20,753 nucleotides of DNA from Ettlia oleoabundans (taxonomy: Eukaryota > Chlorophyta > Chlorophyceae > Chlamydomonadales), in contig JAAMXP010002286.1 in NCBI GenBank assembly GCA_019693395.1, forward strand, positions 1-20,753, given 5' to 3'. The notes beneath the pieces are model-generated. The model saw only the letters and a program-made list of their open reading frames with translations. It did no database searches and had not been told where the DNA came from. The translations under genes were made by a program, and so were the position numbers. Positions 11,469 through 20,348 of this stretch are shown here, piece by piece (within the stretch, counting starts at the first letter, position 1; the number at the start of each line of letters is the position of its first letter).

Positions 11469-11473
11469 TTACA
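11469..11473 (-). terminator. Candidate TGTAA polyadenylation signal of copy C
   Basis: TGTAA 613 bases past the stop, conserved in position with that of copy B. It implies a 3' UTR of roughly 600 bases. Confidence 0.45.
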
Positions 11474-12085
11474 CAGTATAGAGCAGAAGGTCACAAATAA
11501 ACATGAGAGCTGACAAATCTTTATGGCAAACCACACGTGCAGACAGGGCCACGCAATAGGATGTTTAGGGGGAAAGCCATAGTAATGCCCTTGGTACACA
11601 AGCCGACAGTGGCATAGCATTGGCATGCACAAACTGCTGGCTACACCGAGGGGTTAAGAAGGCTGTGCGCCGGATCAAGAATCAAGATCAACAGTTGGGC
11701 AAGATATGCTGGGGACCTCACAATTCGAGAGGGGACCTGCCAATGAGAGCAGAGCGAGGACATGAAATAATGCTTGCAACCGCACTTGTCCAAGCATACA
11801 CCCTTTTGGGTAGGAAAGGCAGATACACGTGGCGCTTGTAACCCATTGGCAGGAGAACCACTGCCAGAGACATGTCACTTCACGATTGGGGGGAAGCAAA
11901 AGGGCGCAAGAGCGACTTGCAACTTGCAGGTCCAGCCGCCATTATTTCTAGCCACGGGTCAATCACGGCGGGAGAAATCAGTAATCGTTGGGTTTGAGGA
12001 AGGCCTCCACTTGTCCAAACGGGACTGGCTAGTAGTGGCTGTTCCATGTTTATCGGTCCAAAATTTAGTCTGTGATTAGGGTTGC

Positions 12086-15000
12086 TCAGGGGATGGAGAC
12101 GATTTTAGAAGTCGAAGGGACACCCTTGTCGGAGAGGATGACCAGCATGTACCTGCAGATGGCCACCCAGGAAAAGGGAGCAGGAAGACAAGTAACACGG
12201 GTGATGGTATATAGCAGATTACACGGCAGCACAACACAGCTAGCCAGGCTGACAACACGGTTGGCATAAGCAGGCAGTGATCTCTTTGGAAGAGCCGACA
12301 CCAGCAAAGGGCAGTAACTGCTCGGGAGGAAACCTGACACCAGCAGCTGACTTACAGGCCCGGGGGCAGGACGCTGCGGTTGGAAGGAATCTCCACGGTC
12401 AACTCGCAGCCGGAGTTCTCGGTGACGTTGAGCCACAGGGCGCGTGCATCTGCATGCGGGCAGGTTGCAGCCCACTTATAATCAACAGACGGTGGGGCAG
12501 GCATGCTCAGGCAAGCAGTCAGGCAGGTACCACACCCTGGGCCTTCTGTTGAGATCCGCCAAAGTGCAGTCAGGACATCGAGAGCTGACTTCTTGGTTGC
12601 ACAGTACGGCACGCAGGCATTGGGCAACCTTCCCAAGCGCTGACAGTAGCGCACCAAAGGCCATGGAGTGCGTGATTGCGCCGTTGCGGATGAGGATGGC
12701 GCGGTCCACAGGGTCGGCACAGTAGTAGGGAATCTTCAGCTCAGTACCATGCTCGATGGTGTCTGGCACAGAGTCGGGCTTGATCTCTGGCTGGGGCCCC
12801 TTGCTGAGGTAGGGGGGTGAGTAGATCTCGGCGGTCTTATCGTTGGTGACGTCTGAGCCAGCCACCATCACCTGCATGGGGTGGTGAAGGAGGACTGAGA
12901 CATACTGTGCCAGCCTGCAGGGAAGACTACGGTGATAGCAGACGGGATGGGGATGGGGTTGATGTTGCCCCAGAGCGGTGAGTGCAGGAGCGCTGGGCCG
13001 ACTGAGCGCAGTTTACAGCATTGGAGCATGACCCTGCCAGATGCAACACCCAGCACAGCTAGCACGCACAACTAGCACAGCTTGCCTTGCAGTCGGGCAG
13101 CAAGATGCTGATGGCATGGTAGAGGCGGGGGCGACCTGCCAGCGCCAGAGAACCCTTCTCAGACCACTTGCCTGCACACAGCGCAGCCAGCCCACACAGG
13201 CATCATGTGAGTAAGTGCTGACACAGAAAGAAAGTCAAGGCCCTGGTCGAGACTGACGCTGCCCAAACTTGCAGGTGATGGACGAGCAGGCACACTTTTG
13301 CATCTGTCGAAACACCAAAATCGTGCAATTTCAGGCCCACAAGCTGCAATGATGGCTATGCTCCTGCTGTGGCCGCAATGCATGATCAGTGAGTCGTGAT
13401 GTGGTGTGTGCGAGTTCGCAGGCAGGTGTGTAAGCCGCTGCCGTGCTTGCCAACACACCTGTGGCCGGGTCAAAAATAGTGGGCTCATAAATGAGACCAT
13501 CTGCCTTGGAGCACTTGTCCTCACAATACCAGCTGGTTCCATCGCGGAACTCGTACTGTATGGGGTTCTTGCTCCAGCCCTGCAGTGATTATCAGCAGCT
13601 CCGCCACATCAGCAGCTCTTATTAGCTTGCGGGTAACATAACTTGCACGTTTGGGAGCCTGGCAGATGAGTCTGCTCACAGGTAAGCCACAAGACAGGTC
13701 AGCCGGGCAGCCACTCACCGCAATACCTTCCTCAGCACCGCCAAAGAATCCAATAGAACCATCACAGAGGACTATGGCATCACCCATCACCCGTTTGTAG
13801 GGCATGGGGCCCACTTCCACCCAGCTAGCATCAGCACCAGCAGTCAGCTGCAAGCACGTAGGGCACCCACGATCAGAGACAATTTTGCCAGACAGATATA
13901 AAGGCAGCGATATGGCAGGTGAAGAAACCGAGGTGAAGCCGGCATTGAGAACAGCAACACTCTACAGCAGCACTTGAGGCAGTGGCCAGGCCGCCTTCAA
14001 GACTACTTAGCGTCTCCGTTGACGCACTTCGATGACTTCAGCCTTGTCAGAGGCCAACGTCATAGGCCTGGCGCGGTCCTCTGAGCTGCCACCAGCTGCC
14101 ATGAAGTAAACTTTGTCATAGGGAGGCTGCATGGGCAGCAGCGTGCCCACGCCTGCAGCAAACAGGGAAGGGTTAATCAGCATAAAGCAGGCTGCAACTG
14201 CAATCACCTTCACCCGGAGTGTTGGCTAACAAGGGTCTGCAGGCAAATGGCAGAACATGCAAGAGCGCCAGCTCTACATCCTACCAGTGAAGCTATCTGC
14301 TCCCTTGTCCCAATTCATTGCCTGGCCAGCAGGGGTAAAAGCGAAGGGAGGCAGCCTCACCAGTCTGTGGGTAGGACCAGGGGGGGCTGGGGCGGGAGGG
14401 GTAGGAGAAGTCCTTGACAAAGGTGGTGGGACCTGTGCGGTTGTACTTCACCTGCAGCAGCAAGTGCGTTCACCAACCACCAGATCAGCACGGAATCATA
14501 TTCCCCAAACGGCACAGTAAGTTTTGGCTAGTAGGCCAAGGGCAAACAAGCGGTATAACCGCAGCTCACCAGTGTGTTGCCAGCGGAAACTGCCACTCCA
14601 CCATCTGGCAGGAGGTGGACGTGCGGGTAGGTGTGGATGGGGAAGGTCGACGACAGCTGTTCTTGCATGTCGTAGTGGTCGCCATCAAACGTCCTGCATG
14701 GGGCAGTAGTGGCGGCAGGGAGGGTGAGGGCAGCACAACACCGGTGCAGGCCGGCAGCAGAAACTGGGATGTATCTGGGTTGCAGCCAGCACCATAAGAG
14801 CCTGTGACCAGGCAGAAGAAGCCTGTGGAGTTGTGGGGACTCAACTGACTGTGCTGTTGGCGCGTGTGCACCGCCTTGTTGTCAGCACCCAATGCATTTG
14901 CAAGCTGTTCTAACATGCTTGGATCCGTCCCGCACGATGGTTTCTGAAACCCCATACTCACTTAGTTTCAGGGTCATAGACTTCGTAGGTGGGGTTGTCC

Positions 15001-16610
15001 ACCTCAGGCTCATCCTCCGCATGGTACCCTGCCTTGCCACTCTTTGCCACACCGCCCACAACCAGCACCTTGCCATCTCCCAACGTGCATGGAGTGGGGT
15101 ACCCTGCGCATGTAGCCAAAAATGCACCACCATCAGCCTTGGTGCCCATCCTTCCCTCTCCAACCAGTCACCCACACAGCGAGTCATCCGGACAGCCGAA
15201 AAACAGCAATTCCTGTGCAAACCACCGTTGCTATGTCACAGCTTAAGCATGCCAAACAAGGGGATAGAAAGGGCGATAGGTACACTCACAGCGCCCAGAG
15301 TTCATCTGTGTGCTCCACAGCCCGCCTGTTCCATGGTGGTAGGAGCGGAACCACTGAATTTGTTGAGCATGGCCACCAAAAATCAGCACCTCATTGTCGG
15401 CTGTGAGGGTTTGGCCTGCAGCACAAGAAACAAGAACAACTGGTGGGCTACTAGTAGGCAATCCGTGGGTGCAGCCCAAACCAGCCACGAAAGCAGGGGC
15501 AGAAGACTGATGGTGAGGCATATTTGCTCACCGCCACAAAAGCTGTTCTTGCAGTCGTGGATGCCGCACTCATCCAAGAGTTGCTCATAGGTACGGCTGG
15601 CGGGATTGTACACAGCAGAGCCATACTCTTGCAGGCCCATGTTCCTCGCCTGCAGCAAACGCACAGGTGTAAGGACACGAGCATTGGAAGGAGTGGCAGT
15701 AATGGATGAGATTCCTGGGCATGTGCAGGTCCAGGCAGGCTCATGTGCCATACTGGGCCACAGCAGAAAGCAGCAAATAGGCATGCTAGGCTGGAACCGG
15801 GCGGCTTCATGTTGGGAGGGGGTGGGCGCGTAATGCCCTTTCATTTTCAGGCGCGCGGACGGGCTGGCGCTCCGCAACAGGTAGGCAGTGGTGTGCGGCG
15901 GCTCACCGACCACCCCACGACTCCTCCATCTTTCATCAGGTTCGCATGTATCATGATGATGCCCGTTCCGCCACCAGACTCCCACTCGCCTGCGGGCAAG
16001 CAATGGCAGCATTGCTGAGCACAGCAGCACTTGCGAGAGGGTGGCAGCTGTTGGCACTCTAAAAGAGTGCCACAGCACGCCCGCTGCAAGGCTCATGCGA
16101 CATCACCACATACCCTGGTTATCAGGTTTATATGTGCCGCCTGGGCTGCTAGTGCTGTTATCTTCCGACTCGTCATGCTCCAGGAGATGCTTGCGGAACA
16201 AGCGGCGGAGCTGCAGGGGGGAAGAAAGGTTGCACCCCACATGTCGGCAAACAGCTGATGTGCGCATAGGCAACTAGTGTGCAGTCTGATTGAACAAATC
16301 TGAATAGTAGGGCTATAAAACAGCGAAGGATGAACATAGCATGATTGGAGGGATGTCAAGGTTCTCAGGAGCTTCCAGCGGCGAAACGGCGGCAGGCCGC
16401 GCACTGGCGCCGCACCCTGTTGGAGGGTTGTGTGCAGGCGCAACAGATGATCGGGCTCCTGCATTCCACTCAGCTGGTTCACACCTGCCGGTTTGAGGTG
16501 GGGTGGGGCTCAACCCGAGATGCCGCTTGCATGTAGGGCAACTCCGAGTTGCTTGCGCTGGCCAGCGCTGCTGCTGCCAGCAAAAAGAGACAGGCGATCA
16601 GCTGCTGCAT
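12086..16610 (-). CDS. Glyoxal-oxidase-like copper radical oxidase, copy C (15 exons, 581 aa)
   Basis: Most upstream copy in gene order, next to the blue copper gene. Exons: 16485-16610, 16114-16210, 15907-15989, 15532-15649, 15290-15415, 14962-15103, 14570-14693, 14361-14451, 14028-14152, 13719-13847, 13459-13579, 13086-13171, 12655-12871, 12356-12449, 12086-12152. Total is 1746 nt. The signal peptide starts MQQLIACLFLL and ends near ASA. Cys140, Tyr185, Tyr445-His446 and His524 are present, with sequons NST, NVT and NRS available for N-glycosylation. It differs from A and B around the radical site: FGGHAQQIQWFRSYHHG where A and B have FGGFAKHV followed by T or N and AFRSYHHG, and HAEDEPEVDNP where they have PVEDDPSVDNP. 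The loop between Cys140 and Tyr185 may therefore differ in substrate access (inference). Exon 14 reads straight into a TAA at its donor (CCT|GTAAGT), an artefact of unspliced reading. Intron 12 has a GC donor. Confidence 0.93.
12872..13085 (-). other. GC-AG intron 12 of copy C
   Basis: The donor is AAG|GCAAGCT (GC at 13084-13085). Here no GT lies at the exon end at all, so this copy gives the clearest proof that the GC donor is used. Confidence 0.9.
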
Positions 16611-16740
16611 CGGGTAACGATGAGCGGACGCACAGGGGCAGGCAACCGACAAAGTGGGCAACGCGTGTGCTTCTCGCCGCCGGTACTGCCCTATCTCGAG
16701 GTGGTTGAGACCCCAACTTGCGATCACAGCACAATAGAGT
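16611..16740 (-). promoter_or_regulatory. Conserved upstream block of copy C, with GTACCG
   Basis: Contains GCCGGTACTGCCC and GGTGGTTGAGACCCC as in copy A. GTAC is at 16683-16686, 73 bases upstream of the ATG. Confidence 0.45.
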
Positions 16741-18005
16741 GAAAGCTCACGATTCAATGGAGCATGCGAACGCGGTGAGGCTAAAAATGCCCCCTAACCA
16801 GCTCCCATGTCAGCACCAGTTGCCGCCGCTTGCTGGCGCTCCAGCCAGGCGACTGCGCTGCTGCCCAGCACCAATCCAGCCCTGGGTTTTTTGATGTCAT
16901 ACACTTTCTTTGCATTGACATGTAGACCTAGGCGAACCTATTCCATAGTTCTCAATGAGGAGGCCATTAACCAGTGAGGCATCAGGGCCCCGGGCCCATG
17001 CCAATAGCTTCTCTCAAGTGGCAGCTCCCCAACCACCACAAACCGAACATCCTCAACGATTGTCCAACGCTATAACCATTTTTCTTGATACAATCTACTG
17101 GTTAATCAACAGGTACTCTAGTTGATCCAGTCACTTCCTGGCATTGCAACGCTGCGGCTGAATGGCTGCCAACCCCAGGATATGGCGGCTTCTCCTCGGC
17201 TCCTGCTGCACGTCCCTGCGCTCACCACATCTAAGTGCCCAGCTGAAAGGATGTCAACAACTGGTGAATACGCTTGCAATCCGTTCCGGCCATTGATAAA
17301 CTCCGCTGGACGCCCATAGGTCCAGCCTACTCAGTCTTCTCGTTCATTCCATGCAGTACAACTCGACTGCAGCCCTTGTACCGGCCTAGCGAGCCTACAA
17401 CCGTGGAAGGGTCGGAAAAGCTAGTCAGGCAAGAGATGTATGGTTTAGCATGCTGAGATGCCCACCGTTGCATGCTGAGAGAGCAGCTCTCCAACTGAGC
17501 AGCTCCTCGGCTGGGCAGCTCTTACTGGCAGGCAAGCACACCGTGCGCGCCGTGCTGTGCTGGGTTGCGAGTGTGCTGCCCTGGCTGCTTTCATACCCCT
17601 GGCAGCTAGCAGGCTGGGCGGAGGCCTGCTTCTTTTCGAGTCCCCACCTGGCTGTCGAAGGGACAGGCCAAACTTCAGCTTCACTTCGACATGCCGGACC
17701 GGGGCTGCCGACCATCTGGCCCCCACCCCATCCCCCTCTTATTACCAATCCCTTCATTCCACCACGGCCATCTTTCCATAACCGGTCGTACCAAACTCAA
17801 CCACTCTGTTGCCATGCCAGTGATGCTACAGGTGCTGTCCCGGCCTCCCACACAGCACATATGTATGCGCTGATGCTTCACCCAGGCCGCTGCTGAAGCG
17901 GTTCGCTCACAGCGTGCAGCAACATCTGAATGAAATCCCATGCATGCGCCAAGCTTTTTGCTTACTACAAGCAACGTTTTGGGCGCGCGCAAGCTATCCC
18001 GTCAG

Positions 18006-18061
18006 TTACATGCAGCAGCCGCCAAATCGGCGGAAGTGGGAGCAAAATGTGGCTCATTACA
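18006..18061 (-). terminator. Candidate TGTAA polyadenylation signals of the blue copper gene
   Basis: Two minus-strand TGTAA motifs, at 18057-18061 and 18006-18010, lie 268 and 319 bases past the stop. Which is used cannot be told from sequence. Confidence 0.35.
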
Positions 18062-18328
18062 AGCTCCTGCGGCCAAAAGTGAAGGAATGTGCATGGGCAT
18101 CGACAGATTCAAAAAAATCAAGCAGCGCTAGACTTCGACGGGCATGCATTTTAAATGACAGTGTGGGTTGCAAATCACGGAAGCGCGGTTGGGAGACTGG
18201 ATGGTTCTTTTTGACTGTAGGCACAGTCCAGCTGGGTACCACGTCACAGCCAGCCAAAGGCGGCACTTGATTGACCAGGCTCACTTGCTCGGGCATTCAT
18301 TTCGGATGCCAGATGCGGCAGTGGTGGT

Positions 18329-20000
18329 TCAGGCCACAGTGAACTTGATGAGCATCCCACCGTCGCAGTGGGAGCCCACCTGGCATGCAAACCTGCGCGT
18401 TCAGCATGGCGGTGTAGGATGGTGAGCCAAGCGTGGCGGCAAGCGGAAGGGGACCTTGAGCCAGCAAGCTCCCGTAGGATGTGTTAAGTAAACACACTGC
18501 GAAAGTGTGCCAACAGCACTTGCAGACACAGCACACACCGCAAGGCGCTGCTTTACTTGCCAGTAGTCGCCGGGTGCTTCAAAGGTGAAGGTGGCACTGC
18601 CTCCACTGCTCGCAGGGCCCACCTCCACCATCATGGGCGGGTTTGGAGCGTAGGACTGCGCATCGGGAGGGGATATCGGGCAGGAATCAGGGAAAACGAC
18701 AAAGCAGACGGCGGTGCAAGCGTGGAAGAGGCTGGGTGGATTTGCAAGCGACCTGAGTGGCACTTTCACGTAGGCGGCATGCCAGCTGCCGGTTGTGCAC
18801 GCCTTTGCAGAGTCTGCTGGTAGGGCAGCAAGAGCGGGGGGGCTCACCGCAGGGCAGGTGCCATCCGGGATGCGGTACACGCCGTGGAAGCCCGTCCATG
18901 TGAAGGTCACAGAGTCACCAACCTGCAGGGCGGGCAGGTGCGGCTGTCAGCTTTAGGCAGCCAGCTATGGCGTGCAGGCAGCGTGCAGGCCAATTGGATG
19001 GGCAGCAGGGCTCTTGCGTAGTGGATGCATGAGCATGAGCCTTGAGAAGCAGCGGCTTGCACGCTTGTGCCCATCAAGCACTGTTTCACCTGGGCAGTCT
19101 CATCGGGATAGGCTCCACCAGGCGGGAAGTCCCACACGATGGGGATGTCCACCCCTGCGGGCATAGCATGGGCTAGTGTACTCATGAGGGCAGTGATTGG
19201 GCCGCTAAAAAGAAGGAGATGCGGCGAGGGCTGGCAGCCAGCCTGCGAGCGTGCCTGTTACGGCTGGATCACCATCTGTGGTGCAGTAGCATTCCCAGCT
19301 TGCATAGGAGCCTGGGAAAGCCATGTTCAAGCTTTCAGTCAAGCCTTGCACACAAAACCCCAGCCACCCAGCATCCAAGCGCACGCACCGCCAGGTGCAG
19401 ACACGGGGGCTTCAGCGGGCGCCATGTCTGGCGCTGGGCCGGGTGCCATGTCCATCTCCATGTCCTCTAGGGCAGGAGCGCCGCCCACGCTGGCGGTCTG
19501 CAACATGTGCGGGGCAGTGCAGGGGCCAGACATGCAGCTTGGGCGTTGGGACAGGCCACGTCTCCTTCCCGTAGCATGCAAAGTTGTGCCCCGGCCAAGG
19601 ACGACATACCATGTGCATATCCAGCAGCTTCCGCATTGTCTGGACCACCAATGCGTCGGCAGCATCAGGGAGGGAGCGCCCTGGGTGAAGGCAGGGGAGC
19701 AGTGGCGGGGTGAGCGGCAAATCGCAGGCGGCGCTGCGAGGCAAGTGCCGCCCAACAGCAGGGTTCTCGCTGCGCAGGCCGCGGATGCTGCGTCAAACCC
19801 GCCCAGAACTGTATCCAGTGTGTTGACCGGTTGGACAAGCGTTGTGTTTGCCGGCTCTCCCAGCCACGCAATGCCCTGGCTGAGCGGCGCCCTACTACCA
19901 GCGGCACCGGGCGGTACCGCGGTAGATCACCATTTGAAGGCGTTGCAGATGCGCACAGCGCAAGAAGAGCCGCGCAGAGCGCGAGGCGCGACATGGGCAT
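18329..20000 (-). CDS. Secreted type-1 copper (cupredoxin, phytocyanin/plantacyanin-like) protein, about 182 aa
   Basis: Probable extracellular one-electron-transfer or copper-binding protein. Proposed exons: 19931-20000, 19610-19680, 19389-19497, 19090-19154, 18848-18922, 18561-18655, 18329-18392 (549 nt, stop TGA at 18329-18331). Residues 1-20 are a signal peptide (MSRLALCAALLALCASA). Residues 48-83 are an Ala/Pro/Met-rich linker. The cupredoxin domain spans about 85-182, with copper ligands His118 (GFHGVYR), Cys165, His170 and Met175 in FACQVGSHCDGGM. The C-x4-H-x4-M spacing and the extra pair Cys128/Cys171 match phytocyanins such as cucumber basic protein. The last intron must use a GC donor to give DYWFACQ. 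The six 3' exons have consistent phases. Exon 1 is less certain: the donor after PSN is my choice, and an open frame at about 19700-19926 (contains LDTVLGGFDAA) could add coding sequence. The start could be the second Met, at 19994. Confidence 0.85.
18393..18560 (-). other. GC-AG last intron of the blue copper gene
   Basis: The donor is TACTG|GCAAGTAAAG and the acceptor GCGCAG|GTTTGC. The GC donor gives DYWFACQVGSHC in frame. The competing GT four bases on (CAA|GTAAAG) puts the last exon out of frame and loses the copper ligands Cys, His and Met. Confidence 0.85.
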
Positions 20001-20098
20001 GAGGGTTGCTGTGGAAACGCTGGTCGGCCGCCTTTCGACCGATGTTTCGTGCTCTTAATATGTGCAGAGAAGTAGAAGGCTGCCAGACGCTGGATTGA

Positions 20099-20104
20099 CG
20101 GTAC
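20099..20104 (-). promoter_or_regulatory. GTACCG motif upstream of the blue copper gene
   Basis: CGGTAC on the plus strand (GTACCG in gene orientation) lies about 100 bases upstream of the start. It resembles the motif upstream of the three oxidases, but nothing around it is conserved, so chance is possible. Confidence 0.25.
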
Positions 20105-20150
20105 CAGTGCAAGCAGGGGGTTGCCAGGCTGGCGAGGGTCATGCTGGCCC

Positions 20151-20348
20151 ATGCTGGCGCCTGCGATCGCATGTTGCATCCCCCTCTCCATCTGCCTGTG
20201 CACTCTTTTGTTGACTTTGGCTTCAGCCCATGGGTTTGTGTCACTGCATGTTGTAGATTCTAACAATTACGATTGTGTGCCGCAGAGCAGCAACAACAGC
20301 AGCAGCAGGCTGAACTCAAAGACCCCGAGTAGCAACGGCACTAGCTAG
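20151..20348 (+). CDS. Tentative small secreted protein or first exon of a divergent gene (65 aa)
   Basis: The reading frame opens with a convincing signal peptide (residues 1-26: hydrophobic PLSICLCTLLLTL core, then ASA). Cleavage there would leave a mature N-terminus His-Gly-Phe-Val. The remaining 39 residues become Ser/Asn-rich and end at TAG 20346-20348. The only in-frame ATG is at 20151. A TGTAA lies 204 bases past the stop, which fits a short plus-strand transcript. The start is about 150 bases from the divergent blue copper start, so a shared promoter is possible. There is no recognisable full domain. It may be chance, a complete small peptide, or a 5' exon whose downstream exons I have not identified. 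Confidence 0.3.
   Translation: MLAPAIACCIPLSICLCTLLLTLASAHGFVSLHVVDSNNYDCVPQSSNNSSSRLNSKTPSSNGTS

Larger units (their letters stand above)
10690..12085. other. Intergenic spacer B/C (promoter of B, 3' UTR of C)
   Basis: No supported gene. It corresponds to the A/B spacer along most of its length but lacks the GT microsatellite. It includes the upstream region of copy B, a shared block at 11221-11281 and the probable 3' UTR of C. A palindromic TGACGTCA (bZIP-type site) is at 10906-10913, seen only in this copy. Confidence 0.7.
16611..18328. other. Intergenic region between copy C and the blue copper gene
   Basis: Positions 16611 to about 16880 match the upstream region of copy A and so belong to the duplicated unit. 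Beyond that the sequence is unique in the window. Candidate TGTAA signals for the blue copper gene lie near 18006-18061. Only minor repeats are seen elsewhere: GCATGCTGAGA at 17448 and 17470, then AGCAGCTC-type units to about 17520. No convincing coding region was found on either strand. Confidence 0.65.

Noticed and set aside
12352..12358. Apparent early stop after PPGL in copy C, suggesting a truncated enzyme
   Set aside because: The TAA is part of the intron donor CCT|GTAAGT; exon 15 continues with YMLVILSDKGVPSTS as in A and B.
15383..16096. 237-codon minus-strand ORF
   Set aside because: It spans exons 5 to 3 of copy C unspliced; only exon 4 (GLQEYGSAVYNPASRTYEQLL) is in the right frame.
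17425..17992. Overlapping 90-150 codon ORFs on both strands, considered as a fifth gene
   Set aside because: No recognisable motif, no consistent splice signals and low-complexity content; no duplicate elsewhere in the window to support coding.
19139..20002. 287-codon plus-strand ORF
   Set aside because: Antisense shadow over GC-rich exons of the blue copper gene; no domain is recognisable and the splice structure favours the minus strand.
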